Positions 45,070 to 55,894 of a stretch of DNA of 64,000 bases are shown here, piece by piece (the first letter of the stretch is position 1; every line of letters begins with the position of its first letter). Made by a program: the position numbers and the translations under genes. The notes below the pieces were generated by a model that saw only the letters and a program-made list of their open reading frames with translations, was not told where the DNA came from and did not search any database. The DNA lies in contig NC_133326.1 of the NCBI RefSeq assembly GCF_042186555.1, forward strand, positions 688,166,444 through 688,230,443, in the 5' to 3' direction. The DNA is from Aquarana catesbeiana (Eukaryota > Chordata > Amphibia > Anura > Ranidae).

Positions 45070-45987
45070 TTAACCACTTGCTTACTGGGCACTTAAACCC
45101 CCCTCCTGTCCAGACCAATTTTCAGCTTTCAGCGCTGTCGCACTTTGGATGACAATTGCGCGGTCATACAACACGGTACTCAAATGAAATTTTTATCATT
45201 TTTTCCCCACAAATAGAGCTTTCTTTTGATGGTATTTGATCACCTCTACGGTTTTTATTTTTTGTTAAAAAAATTGAAAAAGACAGAATTTAAAAAAAAA
45301 AATTATATTTTTTTAATATTTTGTTATCAATTTTTGCAAACAGTTAATTTTTCTCCTTCGTTGATGTACGCTGATGAGGCGGCACTGATGGGCACCAATA
45401 GGTGGCAGTGATGGGCACTGATGGGTGGCGGTTATGGGCACTGATGGGTGGCGGTGTTGGGCACTGATTGGGCACTGATTGATGGCAGCACTGCTAGGTG
45501 GCACTAATAGGTGGCACTTGTGGGCATTGATAGGTGGCACTTGTGGGCATTGATAGGTGGCACTTGTGGGCATTGATAGGTGGCACTTGTGGGCACTGTG
45601 GGCACTGGCAGATGGCACTTGGAGGCACAGATGAGGCATCTGTGCCTCCTTCCTCTTCGGGACCGATGTCCCTGTGACATAAGCCGGTGATCGGCTTTTT
45701 TTTGTGAGGAGAAAACGAAACCGATCACCGAGCTTTTGTTTACATCATGTGACCAGCTGTCATTGGCTGACAGCTGATCACATGGTAAGGGGCTGGGACC
45801 GGCCCCTTACTCGGATCTGTGATCATCCGAGTCTCCATGACTCAGTGATCACAGCGCGCACACCACGCGCCCTGCAGGGTGCGTGCGGTGCGCGTGCATA
45901 GGGGAGGACATCATATGACGTCCTCCCGGAGATTGAGGTCCGCGCTGTAGCCGTCATTCGGCTATGGCCCGGACCTCAAGTGGTTAA
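45070..45987 (-). mobile_element. TTAA-type MITE inside the gag-like gene
   Basis: Complete ends TTAACCACTTG (45070) and CAAGTGGTTAA (45987) form a perfect 11-bp inverted pair, with TTAA at both borders. Internal blocks ggtatttgatcacctct and caaatagagctttcttttga are shared with the other TTAA elements in the window. The core is a minisatellite (about 45370-45630, gggcactgatgggtggc type). Because TTAA is duplicated, the gag reading frame is the same on both sides. Confidence 0.85.
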
Positions 45988-46410
45988 TCTCTCATTTTCC
46001 TCTGATAATTCATCACAACGTTTCGATTTCTCAAGCAAAGCTCCCCCAATGGTAACTGCATGCAATTTTAAATTTACTATCTCAGTGTCTGATTGGTTTT
46101 GCAACCTCTCACAAACATCGTTGCTATTATCAACTGCCTTCTGTAACTGAGTAATTTCCTCAACCTTACCCTTTAAAGAACTTTGCATTGTTAAACAGCA
46201 AGATAACAAGCCCTGCACAATACAACCTTTACTTTTACTTTCTGAACTTTTGCTATCAAAAACATTTTTCTCTAAAAATTCCTTCATCATCGTCCATGTC
46301 TGCTTACATTTTTCTTGAATTTCATAAGGACGGCCATGGCGCTTAATACATTTTAATACCCATCTGTTAACTTTATCAGAACTGACACTAGCTTCACACT
46401 GAGTAAGCAT
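45988..46410 (-). pseudogene. Retroviral gag-like gene, 5' portion
   Basis: Starts at an ATG (46410) and runs 141 codons to the MITE border. The N-terminal part has a small basic, cysteine-containing helical region (KVNRWVLKCIKRHGRPYEIQ), as in a matrix-like domain. A coiled coil follows (VEEITQLQKAVDNSNDVCER and onward). It continues in frame at 45069. No stop or frameshift is seen in either portion, so the gene was fairly fresh when the MITE arrived. Confidence 0.5.
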
Positions 46411-48583
46411 TTTGACTATATTACTAATAATTTAAAACAAAGGAAATATTTTACTCTCCGCATTAGTTACTCCTTCAGCTTCCAGTTCAGGTCTTCTGGT
46501 ACACGACACAGTCCTTTTTTTGTTGTTGTTTCCATTCTCCAGAGAATAATTCTGGGGTTCCCAACTTGTTTAAATTTGTAGATCAGACTCTCTTATGTCA
46601 CAACCAGATATTAGAGTCACAGCACAGCTCTTGGTTCTTCATCAGACTTCTGTCCACCTCACAGGATGGTTGTCACCACGACTTCTGTTACTAAGTCCAA
46701 AAATGCTCTTCTGGTCACTTGAACGTCACCAATGTAGTGATATAAAATGTATAGTAGGCGTAGATAATCAGTTAGTAGTTATTATAATGATGATGTAAGT
46801 ACTCTTCCGCAGCAACCCATGTCTTCCAGAGAGATGCACTTTATTGACTTCCAACACAGAACAAGGTCCAAAGTCCACAGATGACAAAAAATCTGACAGA
46901 GTAAATATAATTCAGAGTCCCATTTTCTCTAGATTTGCGCCTTCATAGTCATACACAGACTAGACTATATCATACTATAGACTGAACGCCATGTTATATT
47001 CACTAGACATTGAATGGCTGAGCAATTTAACTGGCCGTCTCCATTCAGGCCTTTGATTTACTTTAGTCTTTCAAACAGACAACACCCCCCGGTTGTGAAG
47101 AGCTGCAGTCATAAACCGCCCCAATTTGCACTCCCGCATATCAACATCAACAAGTCCCCTTAGATATGTGTAATTAGATTAACATATACCACCTGAACAC
47201 CCTTTTGAACCCTTGGAATACCTACATTCCTAATCTGTATTCTTGCATATTAACATCAACAAGTCCCCCCTGATATATTAGCACCCTGGGAGGGAGTTTC
47301 TGCTAGGTCAATATTGTACTGTATGTGTACATACATATAATAATATAATGTCCCACATAAATGGGTGAACATATTACAACAGCCTCAAGCCCCAGAATGT
47401 GTGGGAACCTAACCCCTGGACTCTGTTGAATTTAAGCCCCTGGACTGTATTAGACCTGAGACCCCAGGCTATGTGAGATCTTAGCCCTGGACTGTGTGCG
47501 TTTCAAGTGATGAGCCATGTGGGAACCAAACTCCTGGACTTTGTGAGGGTGCAAGTCCTGAACTGTGTGGGTCCACTATTTGTTTATTTTGCAATCGTCT
47601 AAAATAAGGAACCCCCAAATCCTTTTCTTCTGTATTTCCGGCCAACACTGTACTCCTAATATTGTACTCTATCAGAGGATTCTTTTTCCCCCAAATACAT
47701 CATTTTACATTTAGAAAAGTTGAACCGCAGTTTCCACTGCATTGACTGATCTCCCAGGAACGCTAAATCTTATTCTATGTTACGAACACCTCCATCAATA
47801 TCAACAATAGCACACCTTTGTGTCATTAGAATAAAGACATGCCTTATCCACCAAAACTTTAGTTACAGTATATCACAAAGTGTTTAAATAGAACAGGACC
47901 CAATACAGAGCTTTGTGGTCTACTTTTAGTGACTCGTCTCTGTTCAGAATGAACCCCATTTACAGCCACATCTATCCTTTAGCCAACTGCGTATCTGACC
48001 CACCCAAGGTTTAAACTCAAAGTGTGTACACCTGAGGTGTTTATGTAGAACCATAACACACAATGAACTCATAAACAAGTTGTATAAGCTCACTTTGCTC
48101 TTCCCTAAGAGATGGCTGCCATTGATCCAGTGCTGCATTAGAAGTACACTGCCTAAAATGTATCTAATCTACACTGCCTAAAATTATCTAAAATTATCTG
48201 GATAGATACAGTAGGGAGGGGATAAAACCAATAGGTTTCTTCTTTTTTTGTTTTTGCTGTCTGTACCCTATTGGGGAGAATTTTCCTCACTTCCTGTTCC
48301 AACAGGAAGTGAAAAGAAGCATCTTTTACATGAGGGGAAATCCATCCTTATGCAGTCTGCACTGGAACACTTTGAAAAGTTTCTCCATACCCTAAAGTGA
48401 CATCTTTAATATTTTGGAATTCTGATCACTTTCTTTCACAATGACAATTGTCACCAAGACAAACAGGGTGAACCTCCATAGAGAGGATACAGACAGGTAT
48501 ACAAAGCTAACAGAAGATCTAACCAATAGTGAGCTGATCCACCCAGCTTCAGTTCACATGGGGTCCCGTTAGAGAGTTGGAGA
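46411..48583 (-). other. Possible leader and 5' LTR of the gag element; otherwise nothing clear
   Basis: Read on the - strand, a tggtgac-starting stretch at 46713-46731 resembles a tRNA-Trp-type primer binding site (13 of 19 positions by my memory of that site). AATAAA lies about 110 bp earlier (46840-46845), where an LTR R region would be. The LTR borders and a second LTR are not seen. 47380-48560 contains repeated 'cctggactgtgtgagg'-like phrases and no recognised gene. Confidence 0.3.
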
Positions 48584-49298
48584 GTATATAGAAGAAATAG
48601 GGAGTCCGCGCTAATGGGTGTAATTAGAAGCCTAGATGGGAAGTATATTCCTAAATTGATAGACTGCTGCCCTCACATACGCTGACTCCACAGGGGGTGG
48701 AATGAGCGGAAAAAGTGAAAAAAAGGAAAGTGTGTGAGTGTGGCGCTGTCCCAAAGTTGTAAAAGAAATATCTGCATATATACAATTTTATCCAAAGTGT
48801 CACGTGTGTATTCCCTTAAGTGAAATGTGTATGGCAGTAATTACCACTTCTGTGGATTAAAGTGACTGGTGATTAGTGCAATAAATCGCATCCAAGGTGT
48901 TTAGTGCTATATTCCCTCAAAAGGAAAAAAAAAGTATTAACCACTGCTAAGAGCATGAAGTGGTCTATGTCTAAACACTAGAAAACACAGAGTTGCAATA
49001 AATACATCACACGTGACATGCAAAAAATTCTAAAGTGTCTGGTGCTAAATAAATAAATATTAAAATATTGCTCTACAAACGTTGCAAATAACAAAGTGAG
49101 AAGTGCCCTATAAAGAGCGATTTATTGCACTAATCACCAGTCACTTTAATCCACAGAAGTGGTAATTACTGCCATACACATTTCACTTAAGGGAATACAC
49201 ACGTGACACTTTGGATAAAATTGTATATATGCAGATATTTCTTTTACAACTTTGGGACAGTGCCACACTCACACACTTTCCTTTTTTTCACTTTTTCC
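48584..49298. mobile_element. Foldback element, 182-bp perfect arms, 13-bp target duplication
   Basis: The 13-mer agagagttggaga lies on both sides (48571-48583, 49299-49311). Inside, 48708-48889 is repeated in reverse complement at 49117-49298; I see hardly any mismatch. The spacer is 227 bp of AT-rich sequence. One arm reaches the right border, but the other starts 124 bp inside the left border, so it is not a simple inverted-end transposon. The family is unknown to me. Confidence 0.7.
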
Positions 49299-49489
49299 AG
49301 AGAGTTGGAGAACCCGAACTTTGCAATAAACTGCATTCAAATCTATAGGGGGGAAAATAATGTTGGTCAAATCTGTCAATTTTTAGGACTAATCAGCCAG
49401 CTGTTATGGAGAGAAGGGACAATAGGCAGGATACTACCATGGGGATGGTTGAGCTATAGAAAAATGCCTGTCTATGCCTTGTGTCTTTA

Positions 49490-50095
49490 GTACATTTTAG
49501 CCTAGTGCAGTGTGTCTTTAGTACATTTTGGCCTAGTGCCGTGTGTCTTTAGTATGTTTTGGCCTACTGCCGTGTGTCTTTAGTATGTTTTGGCCTAGTG
49601 CCTTGTGTATATAATACGTTTTGGCCTAGTGCCTTGCGTCTTTAGTACATTTTGGCCTAGTACCTTGCGCCTTTAGTAGGTTTTGGCCTAGTGCCTTGTG
49701 TCTTTAGTATGTTTTGGCCTAGTGCTTTGTGTCTTTAGTATGTTTTGGCCTAGTGCCTTGTGTATATAGAACGTTTTGGCCTAGTGCCTTGCGTCTTTAG
49801 TACATTTAGGCCTAGTGCCTTGCGTCTTTAGTACGTTTTGGCCTAGTGCCTTGTGTCTTTAGTACGTTTTGGCCTAGTGCCTTGCATCTTTAGTACGTTT
49901 TGGCCTAGTGCCTTACGTCTTTAGTACGTTTTGGCCTAGTGCCTTGTGTCTTTAGTATGTTTTGGCCTAGTGCCTTGTGTCTTTAGTATGTTTTGGCCTA
50001 ATGCCTTGCTTTTTTAGTACATTTTTGCCTAGTGCCTTGCGTCTGGTAAGTTTTAGTCAAGTGCCTTGTGTCTTCAGTATGTTTTGGCCTAGTCT
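49490..50095 (+). repeat. 31-bp minisatellite
   Basis: About 19-20 tandem units of 31 bp (gcctagtgccttgtgtcttt, then agtatgttttg). Starts at 49501, 49532 and 49563 show the exact period. Variants (tatataatacg, ctttagtacat) recur at a distance, hinting at block duplication. Non-coding. Confidence 0.9.
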
Positions 50096-51099
50096 TGCTA
50101 ATTAAAACTGTCCAGTTTTACATTGCTGTACCATCTATGGGCTGACACTCTAGAAGGCACAGTCAGATATTGTCCTACAAGAATTAGGAGTGTCAGTGCA
50201 CAGGAACAGCAACTAAACATGACCTCTGCCCTTATATCAAACACAAACTAAATTTAATGAAAAAAGCTCTTATATAAGACCCCCCCTCAGAAGTAAGAAG
50301 GCAGAAAAGGAGTGGTACTCCAAAAGCTTGCGTTAAAATGTGTTGGTGACACAGATAGTAGTCCTATTAAGAGCATGTGGGTTAGATGAAGATATGTGAA
50401 CATATTGGGGGCAAACAACTCCCCACCACTGCAGTTCAGAAATAGATTACAGTTTTCCAACTGGATCCAACTTCTTGTTCAGTTTGTCAATTTTCCATAG
50501 CTGCTTCCATTGCACTAACAGTATGGCGGAACTGAGAACCCCTTTTATCCTGGGGGGCTGGGTTATGCAGAATCCTCTTTTTTTGGTCCTTTGATGCCTG
50601 CTGGTCATAGTTTAAAGGCTATGTGGTACATTTTAGGATAAAAAATGTTTTGCCTGGGTAATTCCAGACAAAAATGAGCTGGGAGTTCATATTAGAGCTA
50701 AAAGCATTCCCTGCGAAACTGAGGTCATGGAAAATCTAAACCCCATCCCATTTCTAACCTTGATATCCATGCTTTAAAAAAAAATGGCTGTAGATATACA
50801 GTACTTTTTTTGGACCTTTTAAAAGAAAATCCCCATGTAATTATTATGGCAGATGCCATACATTAAACTGCCCCAACGGGGGCAAAGACAGCAATTCAGA
50901 CTGCAAAAGAGTGTGGCACGTATTTTCGAAAAAGGGGACAAAAATGGTAAACTTTTAGCCCTATTGACAACAGTAGATACATCTAACAGTAGTCCTTTGC
51001 ATACTTTCCCCTTCTGGAATATTCTAAAAAGACAGGGAGGATATATTACTGGCATTTGTATCCTTTTTATAGGACTTTGTACTCTCCTATAGTGTCATA
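50096..51099. other. No recognised feature
   Basis: Ordinary-composition sequence between a minisatellite and a LINE fragment. The later part (from about 50640) may be decayed LINE sequence leading into 51100, but no motif is clear enough to claim. Confidence 0.35.
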
Positions 51100-52065
51100 T
51101 GAAGTAAAGCAACCTTGGGGGCCTTACATTTGCCTGACGATTCTAGAGATTTTGTTGATGCCACATTTAAGGAGGATGAGGTGGTCTCAGCAATAGGGTA
51201 ATTTCCTAGTGGTAGGGCTCCAGGCCCAGATGGTATGCCAATAGAGTGGTACCATCAATACTCGGAAGCCCTTGCACCCAGATTGTTGCAACTATACTTA
51301 GACCGTTTCCAGAAGGGGAGCCTCCCCTCTTCCTTTTATTCCTCATATCGTGTTATTAGCTAAGCCAGATAAGGAACCGCTGCAGTGCTCTTCTTATAGA
51401 CCTATATCATTATTAAATATGGATTTCAAAATACTGACCAAACTACTAGCTACTAGACTCATGTCGGTCTTGCAACATGTTATTTCCCCTGACCAGACAG
51501 GTTTTATGCCTAAGAAGGCCACGGATATTTATCTATGTAGGGTCTTCACGCAGACTCAGTTAGGCCCTGATATTTCCAATGGCGGGATATTGGTCTTCCT
51601 GGATTTGGAAAAGGCCTTTGATTCCATGGATTGGAGATACATGAATGTGGTATTGGAAGTGTTCAGCTTCGGCCCTCGATTTAGAAAGTGGATTGATATT
51701 CTCCATCACTCCCCAACCGCGGCCATAAAATTGAACGGTATGCTATCTGATTTTTTTTCGGTGGGTAGGGGCACTTACCAAGAATGACCTTTGTCCCCGG
51801 GTCTTTTCTCCATTATGATTGAACCCTTGGCTGCTGCCTTGCAGGCCTCCATGGAGGTACGGGGATAACTGCAGGTAGCTTGAACGAAAAAACGGCTCTA
51901 TTTTTTTTGGGTGACTCTGAGAATTCCCTGTTGGCAGTTTTGGACATCTTAAATTCCTTTGCACAATTCTCGAACCTGAAAGTCAACGGGGAAAATCCCA
52001 GATTCTTCCACTCAGGACACCGTTTACCCATTGTAGGGTTCCTGCCGACTGTCCTTTGCAACAGG
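51100..52065 (+). pseudogene. LINE (L1/Tx1-type) reverse-transcriptase fragment
   Basis: In + strand frames with several stops: GRAPGPDGMPIEWYHQYS, then YRPISLLNMDFKILTKLLAT, DQTGFMPKKATD, then VFLDLEKAFDSMDW (first catalytic Asp). Later come PLSPGLFSIMIEPLAAAL and NSFAQFSNLKVNGENP. The YADD region is lost, with a deletion near 51870. Stops or frame changes occur at about 51200, 51360 and 51787. It is a different, older copy from the LINE at 28276, judging from the peptide differences. Confidence 0.75.
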
Positions 52066-52273
52066 TAGAGGTGATCAAATATCTGGGGTTGCACATTTCC
52101 AACTCTGTATCGGATTTTATTACATTGAATGCAGTGGCGTAACAAGAACCTTCAGGGCCCTGATGCAAGAAACCATGAAGGGCCCCCCTGACCCCCCCCA
52201 GACAGGGCCCTTTACTCCAAGCCCGGTGGAAGAACAACATGGCCTGTTTGCAAGTGGGTGGCTGCATATAAAG

Positions 52274-52363
52274 GAACCGATTTCTCCATTTCCCCTCGCT
52301 TCTCCTCCTCTTCCTCCCGCAGGCATAAAGCGGCTGCAGGAGGAAAATGGAGAGATCGGTTTC
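52274..52363. repeat. Short inverted repeat in a dispersed repeat
   Basis: gaaccgatttctccattt (52274-52291) pairs with aaaatggagagatcggtttc (52344-52363), with complementary cctcctcttcctcc/ggagga blocks inside. The surrounding sequence 52136-52430 starts 'cagtggcgtaac', which looks like the start of another dispersed repeat. Confidence 0.5.
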
Positions 52364-52429
52364 TCTATGCCAGTGTTTCTCAATCTTTTTTCAGTCAGGG
52401 CACCCTTGAAGTATACCCCTAGGTGAATG

Positions 52430-52712
52430 AGGCTGCACTGCAACCACCCTGCAACTGTGTGCATTGCATGTAGTTGTACCCAAACAAAATTGACGTCCTT
52501 TTTTTTCCCCACAAATAGAGCTTTCTTTTGGTGCTTTTTGATCACCTCTGCGGTTTTTATTTTTTGCGCTAAAAAAAAAAAAAAAACAATTTTGAAAAAA
52601 AAAATATTTTTTTTTTACTTTTTGCTAAAATAAATATCCAAAAATTAAAAAAAAAAAAACTTCACAAATATTTTCTACATGTTTTTGGTAAAAAAAAAAA
52701 AAATCGCAATAA

Positions 52713-52757
<45 letters not shown>

Positions 52758-53703
52758 CAAAATAGGGGATAGATTTATGGCATTTTCATTATCTATTTTT
52801 TTTTTTTTTACTAGTAATGGCGGCGAGCTGTGATTTTTAGTGGGCATTGCAGTGGACAGATCGGACACTTTTTTGGGACAAGTGACATTTATACAGCGAT
52901 CAGAGCTAAAAATAGCTACTGATTACTGTATACATGTCACTGGCAGGGAAGGGGTTAACACTAGGGGGCGAGCAAGGCGTTAAGTGTTCCCTAGGGAGGT
53001 GTTTCTAATACCCTGTACACACGGGCGGACTTTCCAGCAACAAAGGTCCGACAGTCTTTCCAACGGACTTTAGACGGACTTCCGACAGACTTTTGAATGA
53101 ACGGACTTGCCTACACACGATCACACCAAAGTCTGACGGTTTCGTACGATGACGTACGACCGGACTAAAATAAGGAAGTTGATAGCCAGTAGCCAATAGC
53201 TGCCCTAGCGTGGGTTTTCGTCCGTCGGACTAGCATACAGACGAGCAGATTTTTTTACCAGACTCGAGCCCGTCGGACAAATGTAAAACGTGTTCCAAAT
53301 CTAAAGTCCGTCAGATTTTCACATGAAAAAGTCAGCTGAAGGTCCGATGGAGCCCACACACGGTCGGATTGTCCACCGGATTCGGTCCGTCGGATCAGTC
53401 CGGTCGAAAAGTCCGCTTGTTTGTATGCGGCATAACTGTGCGGGGAGTGTAGTGACTGGAGGAGGAAAGAGATCGCTGTTCCTGATCACTAGGAACAGAA
53501 GATCTCTCTCTTCTCCCCTGTCAGAACGGGGATCTGTCTGTTTACATACACAGATCCCTGTTCTGGCTCTCTGAGGAGCGATCGTGGGTCACCAGCAGAC
53601 ATCACGGTCGTTGGCCACATCGCGCCGGTGTCGCGTTGTGGGTGCCCCCTATCGCTCTTAACGCGCCCGACATACACCAACGGTGATTCACGTAGCCATG
53701 AAT
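52430..53703 (-). mobile_element. TTAA-type MITE remains interrupted by a Harbinger-like MITE
   Basis: Carries the family landmarks in reverse order: caaatagagctttcttttgg (about 52513), gatcacctctgcggttttta, an A/T-run block, (TA)n at 52716-52752, ctagtaatggcggcgagctg and ggggttaacactaggggg. It continues after the nested MITE (53433-53703). Neither TTAA border is preserved: the left side merges into another repeat and the right side stops where the Penelope-like frame begins. Confidence 0.6.
53009..53432. mobile_element. Harbinger-like palindromic MITE, TAA target duplication
   Basis: A 424-bp element with ends taccctgtacacacgggcgg and gtttgtatgcggca, flanked by TAA (53006-53008, 53433-53435). 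It is the same internal sequence as 981-1374 in the opposite orientation (for example actaaaataaggaagttgat against its complement). It interrupts the TTAA MITE, so it is younger than that element. Confidence 0.7.
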
Positions 53704-53707
53704 ACTG

Positions 53708-54325
53708 AATCGCCACTGGCATATCCTAGTCGAATCCCCCATCCTTGGCAGGATAGTTGGCAATAGACCTCTTCTCACAGCTAGAAGAGCTACAAATTTA
53801 AGAGATAACTTGGTCCACTCGGAATACACGAGACCCAACAGACGAAATTGGCTTACTAGCCTTCCCCCCTTAAAGGGTATGTTCCAATGTGGCAGATGTC
53901 ATATCTGCAAATTTGTGGACAAGACAGGCGTGTTCGCCAGCTCTGACGGCACAAAACAATATAAAATTCACCATTTTATTAACTGCCGGTCAACAAGAGT
54001 CATATATATGCTAACGTGCCCATGTGGTCTTATCTATGTGGGCAAGACCAAAAGACAGCTCAAGGTCAGAGTTGGCGAACATGTCCAGAGTATACTAAAT
54101 AAGGATGATGACAGACCACTATCGTTACATTTTTTGGAGAAACATGATGGCGACCCTAGAGGTCTCAAATGCAAAGGAATCTACAAATTAAACTTGCCCC
54201 CAAGGAGAGGGGATTTTGACAAAGTGCTATATCAAAAGGAAAAGATGTGGATATTCATGTTAAGAAGTATGCAGCCATTAGGCTTGAACAATGAATGTAA
54301 CTTATCGTTTTTTTTGGAACAATAA
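53708..54325 (+). pseudogene. Penelope-like element, GIY-YIG endonuclease end (205 codons)
   Basis: An open frame for the C-terminal part of a Penelope-like retroelement. It has the RT end (NRHWHILVES, then RRATNLRDNLVHSEYTR), a CGRCHICKF cysteine cluster and the GIY-YIG nuclease (VIYMLTCPCGLIYVGKTKRQ, LKVRVGEH, later GLNNE). Penelope elements pair this nuclease with a telomerase-like reverse transcriptase. A stop directly precedes it and unrelated MITE sequence begins there, so the RT catalytic half is lost. The nuclease part itself shows no stop. Confidence 0.85.
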
Positions 54326-54783
54326 GAGATGCCCCATATTGAGTAAATGCCCCTTTATTATTAGCCCTGCTGACATCAAGAGGAATTCTTCATGTATTGG
54401 GGCTGGGGTAGTAGTTTTTCTGATCACTAGGTAAATAAGGTACATTTGTGGGTAATAAACATGACCAGGGATATGCTGTCTAAATCTTCACATCATGCTG
54501 ATATTTTGCTTAACTCTGTATACGAGATCTCCCTATTCACGTTTTTGAGCTACTCCTGTTATTTATAATATCCACAATAGTATCCAACTAAACCAGCAAT
54601 GATGTGTCATATGTATATCTATAGGAATGACATGCGAACATGAGCTATATTGGCTTATGAAATTGCTACTTTGTTATTTTGGGCAACTAATGGAACTGTA
54701 GCTGACTTTGTAATGTAATAACTTTGTTTCTAAACCTTTCTACAATTAAGGGGTTTCACTTTACCCAGGCTCCTGTTAGTCTC
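54326..54783 (+). other. Probable 3' non-coding region of the Penelope-like element
   Basis: AT-rich sequence after the endonuclease stop and before the next MITE. No open frame or repeat structure is visible. Assignment to the Penelope element rests on position. Confidence 0.35.
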
Positions 54784-55262
54784 TTAAAGCGGGGGTCCAC
54801 CTATCTATCGTTCTTTTATTTTTTTTTAGTTCATTCACAACCTTTTCTTCTCAGCATTACATACTCACATATTGTGTGTAATATGTCCGCCTGTGTCAGA
54901 TTTCGTCGGAAAGAATAACTTATATTATTCACTGCAGGCAATTTCCATCTTCATTGTGGGCATTTGAAGCCCACAAGCATTTATTTCCTGGATGTGGTGA
55001 ATGCTGTGCTCCCAGCATTCACCGCTCGTTCCCGCACATGCTCAGTGGCATCCTGGGAAGCCTGAGACTAGCTCCCAGGAGTCTGGGAGAGGCTAGAAAC
55101 ACGCCTACTCCCACGGGAGGAGAACCAGGAAGTGCAAAGAAGAATAGAAAAATAAAAGGTAATTACGGAGATTTAAATTTTTTTAAACGGCATGTCAGCA
55201 TCTAGGCAAGGAAGAGAATGCATACAGATATTGTTCAAAATTTGGGTGGAACCCCGCTTTAA
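54784..55262. mobile_element. TTAA-flanked MITE (agcgggggtccacc ends)
   Basis: The ends TTAAAGCGGGGGTCCACC and, at the right, GGTGGAACCCCGCTTTAA form an inverted pair with TTAA at both borders (54784-54787, 55259-55262). It is 479 bp and non-coding. TTAA suggests mobilisation by a piggyBac transposase, though the ends differ from the TTAACCACTT family. Confidence 0.7.
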
Positions 55263-55348
55263 ACAGAAAGCGCAATCTCATTTATGACTGAGCCTTGATC
55301 GGAGGTTTATATAGGGTTAACTCTGAGTGCTCCTCTGCACGATGTATG

Positions 55349-55370
55349 TGTGTGTGTGTGTGTGTGTGTG
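55349..55370. repeat. (TG)n microsatellite
   Basis: A run of TG dinucleotides in the sequence leading to the hammerhead-like motif. Simple repeat. Confidence 0.8.
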
Positions 55371-55473
55371 GGTGAATGATACCAGGAGTGATTAAAGTAT
55401 AGTGTGTTGTTAACCTGCTGTAATTAAATGACACCTGATTGAGATGAAGATTTAAACCTGGCTGACACACTAA

Positions 55474-55844
55474 TGCCCCGTACACACGATCCGATTATCG
55501 GACGAATGATCGGCCGTTTTTTTTTTGCATACTGATCTCACGTCGAATCTGATGAGTTTTACTAAAGTCATGAAAATTCCCGTACGACAGCATAAAAATT
55601 CGGAAGTGATGTCATGTGTTGTAATGCATTTATATTGCATTTTCGAACGATAGGTGTACTGATGAAACGAAAATCGTATGATCTGGCATCGTACGAAAAC
55701 AATTTCCGTGCATGTCCAATAGAATAATATCGGATGAACTGTCCTGATCGGCTCTCGAAAGCTCTGTACTAACGATCCGATTATCGTACGATCGATTCAA
55801 ATGCGGCATTTTTCGTACGATTTTCGGATCGCGTGTATGGGGCA
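55474..55844. mobile_element. Harbinger-like palindromic MITE, TAA duplication
   Basis: A 371-bp element with ends tgccccgtacacacgatccg and cggatcgcgtgtatggggca, flanked by TAA (55471-55473, 55845-55847). The interior uses cgtacgat/atcgtacg blocks, so it is a distinct subfamily from 10993-11424. It sits directly before the hammerhead-like motif, splitting the sequence that once ran into it. Confidence 0.75.
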
Positions 55845-55852
55845 TAATGCAC

Positions 55853-55894
55853 ATGCTCTGAGGAAGCTAATTAATTAGCGAAACATGTAAGCAT
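55853..55894 (+). ncRNA. Hammerhead-ribozyme-like motif
   Basis: The parts are in canonical order. Stem I strand ATGCT (55853-55857); core CTGAGGA (55858-55864); one extra A; stem II hairpin gctaattaattagc (55866-55879); GAAA (55880-55883). Then the self-complementary acatgt (55883-55888) as a minimal stem III, the U-A cleavage dinucleotide (55888-55889), and AGCAT (55890-55894) closing stem I exactly. Stem I can extend past a C-C mismatch by four pairs, one of them G-U. Penelope-like elements are known to carry minimal hammerheads with palindromic stem III, and Penelope remains lie 1.5 kb upstream. The extra A next to stem II may reduce activity. Confidence 0.5.

Noticed and set aside
46411..47110. 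A complete LTR for the gag-like element
   Set aside because: Only an AATAAA and a poor primer-site match were found. No matching second LTR or clear TG...CA borders could be seen, so it is given only as a possibility.
54954..55205. 83-codon frame inside the TTAA MITE
   Set aside because: It lies within a MITE with inverted ends, has no conserved motif and shows no relation to neighbouring coding remains.
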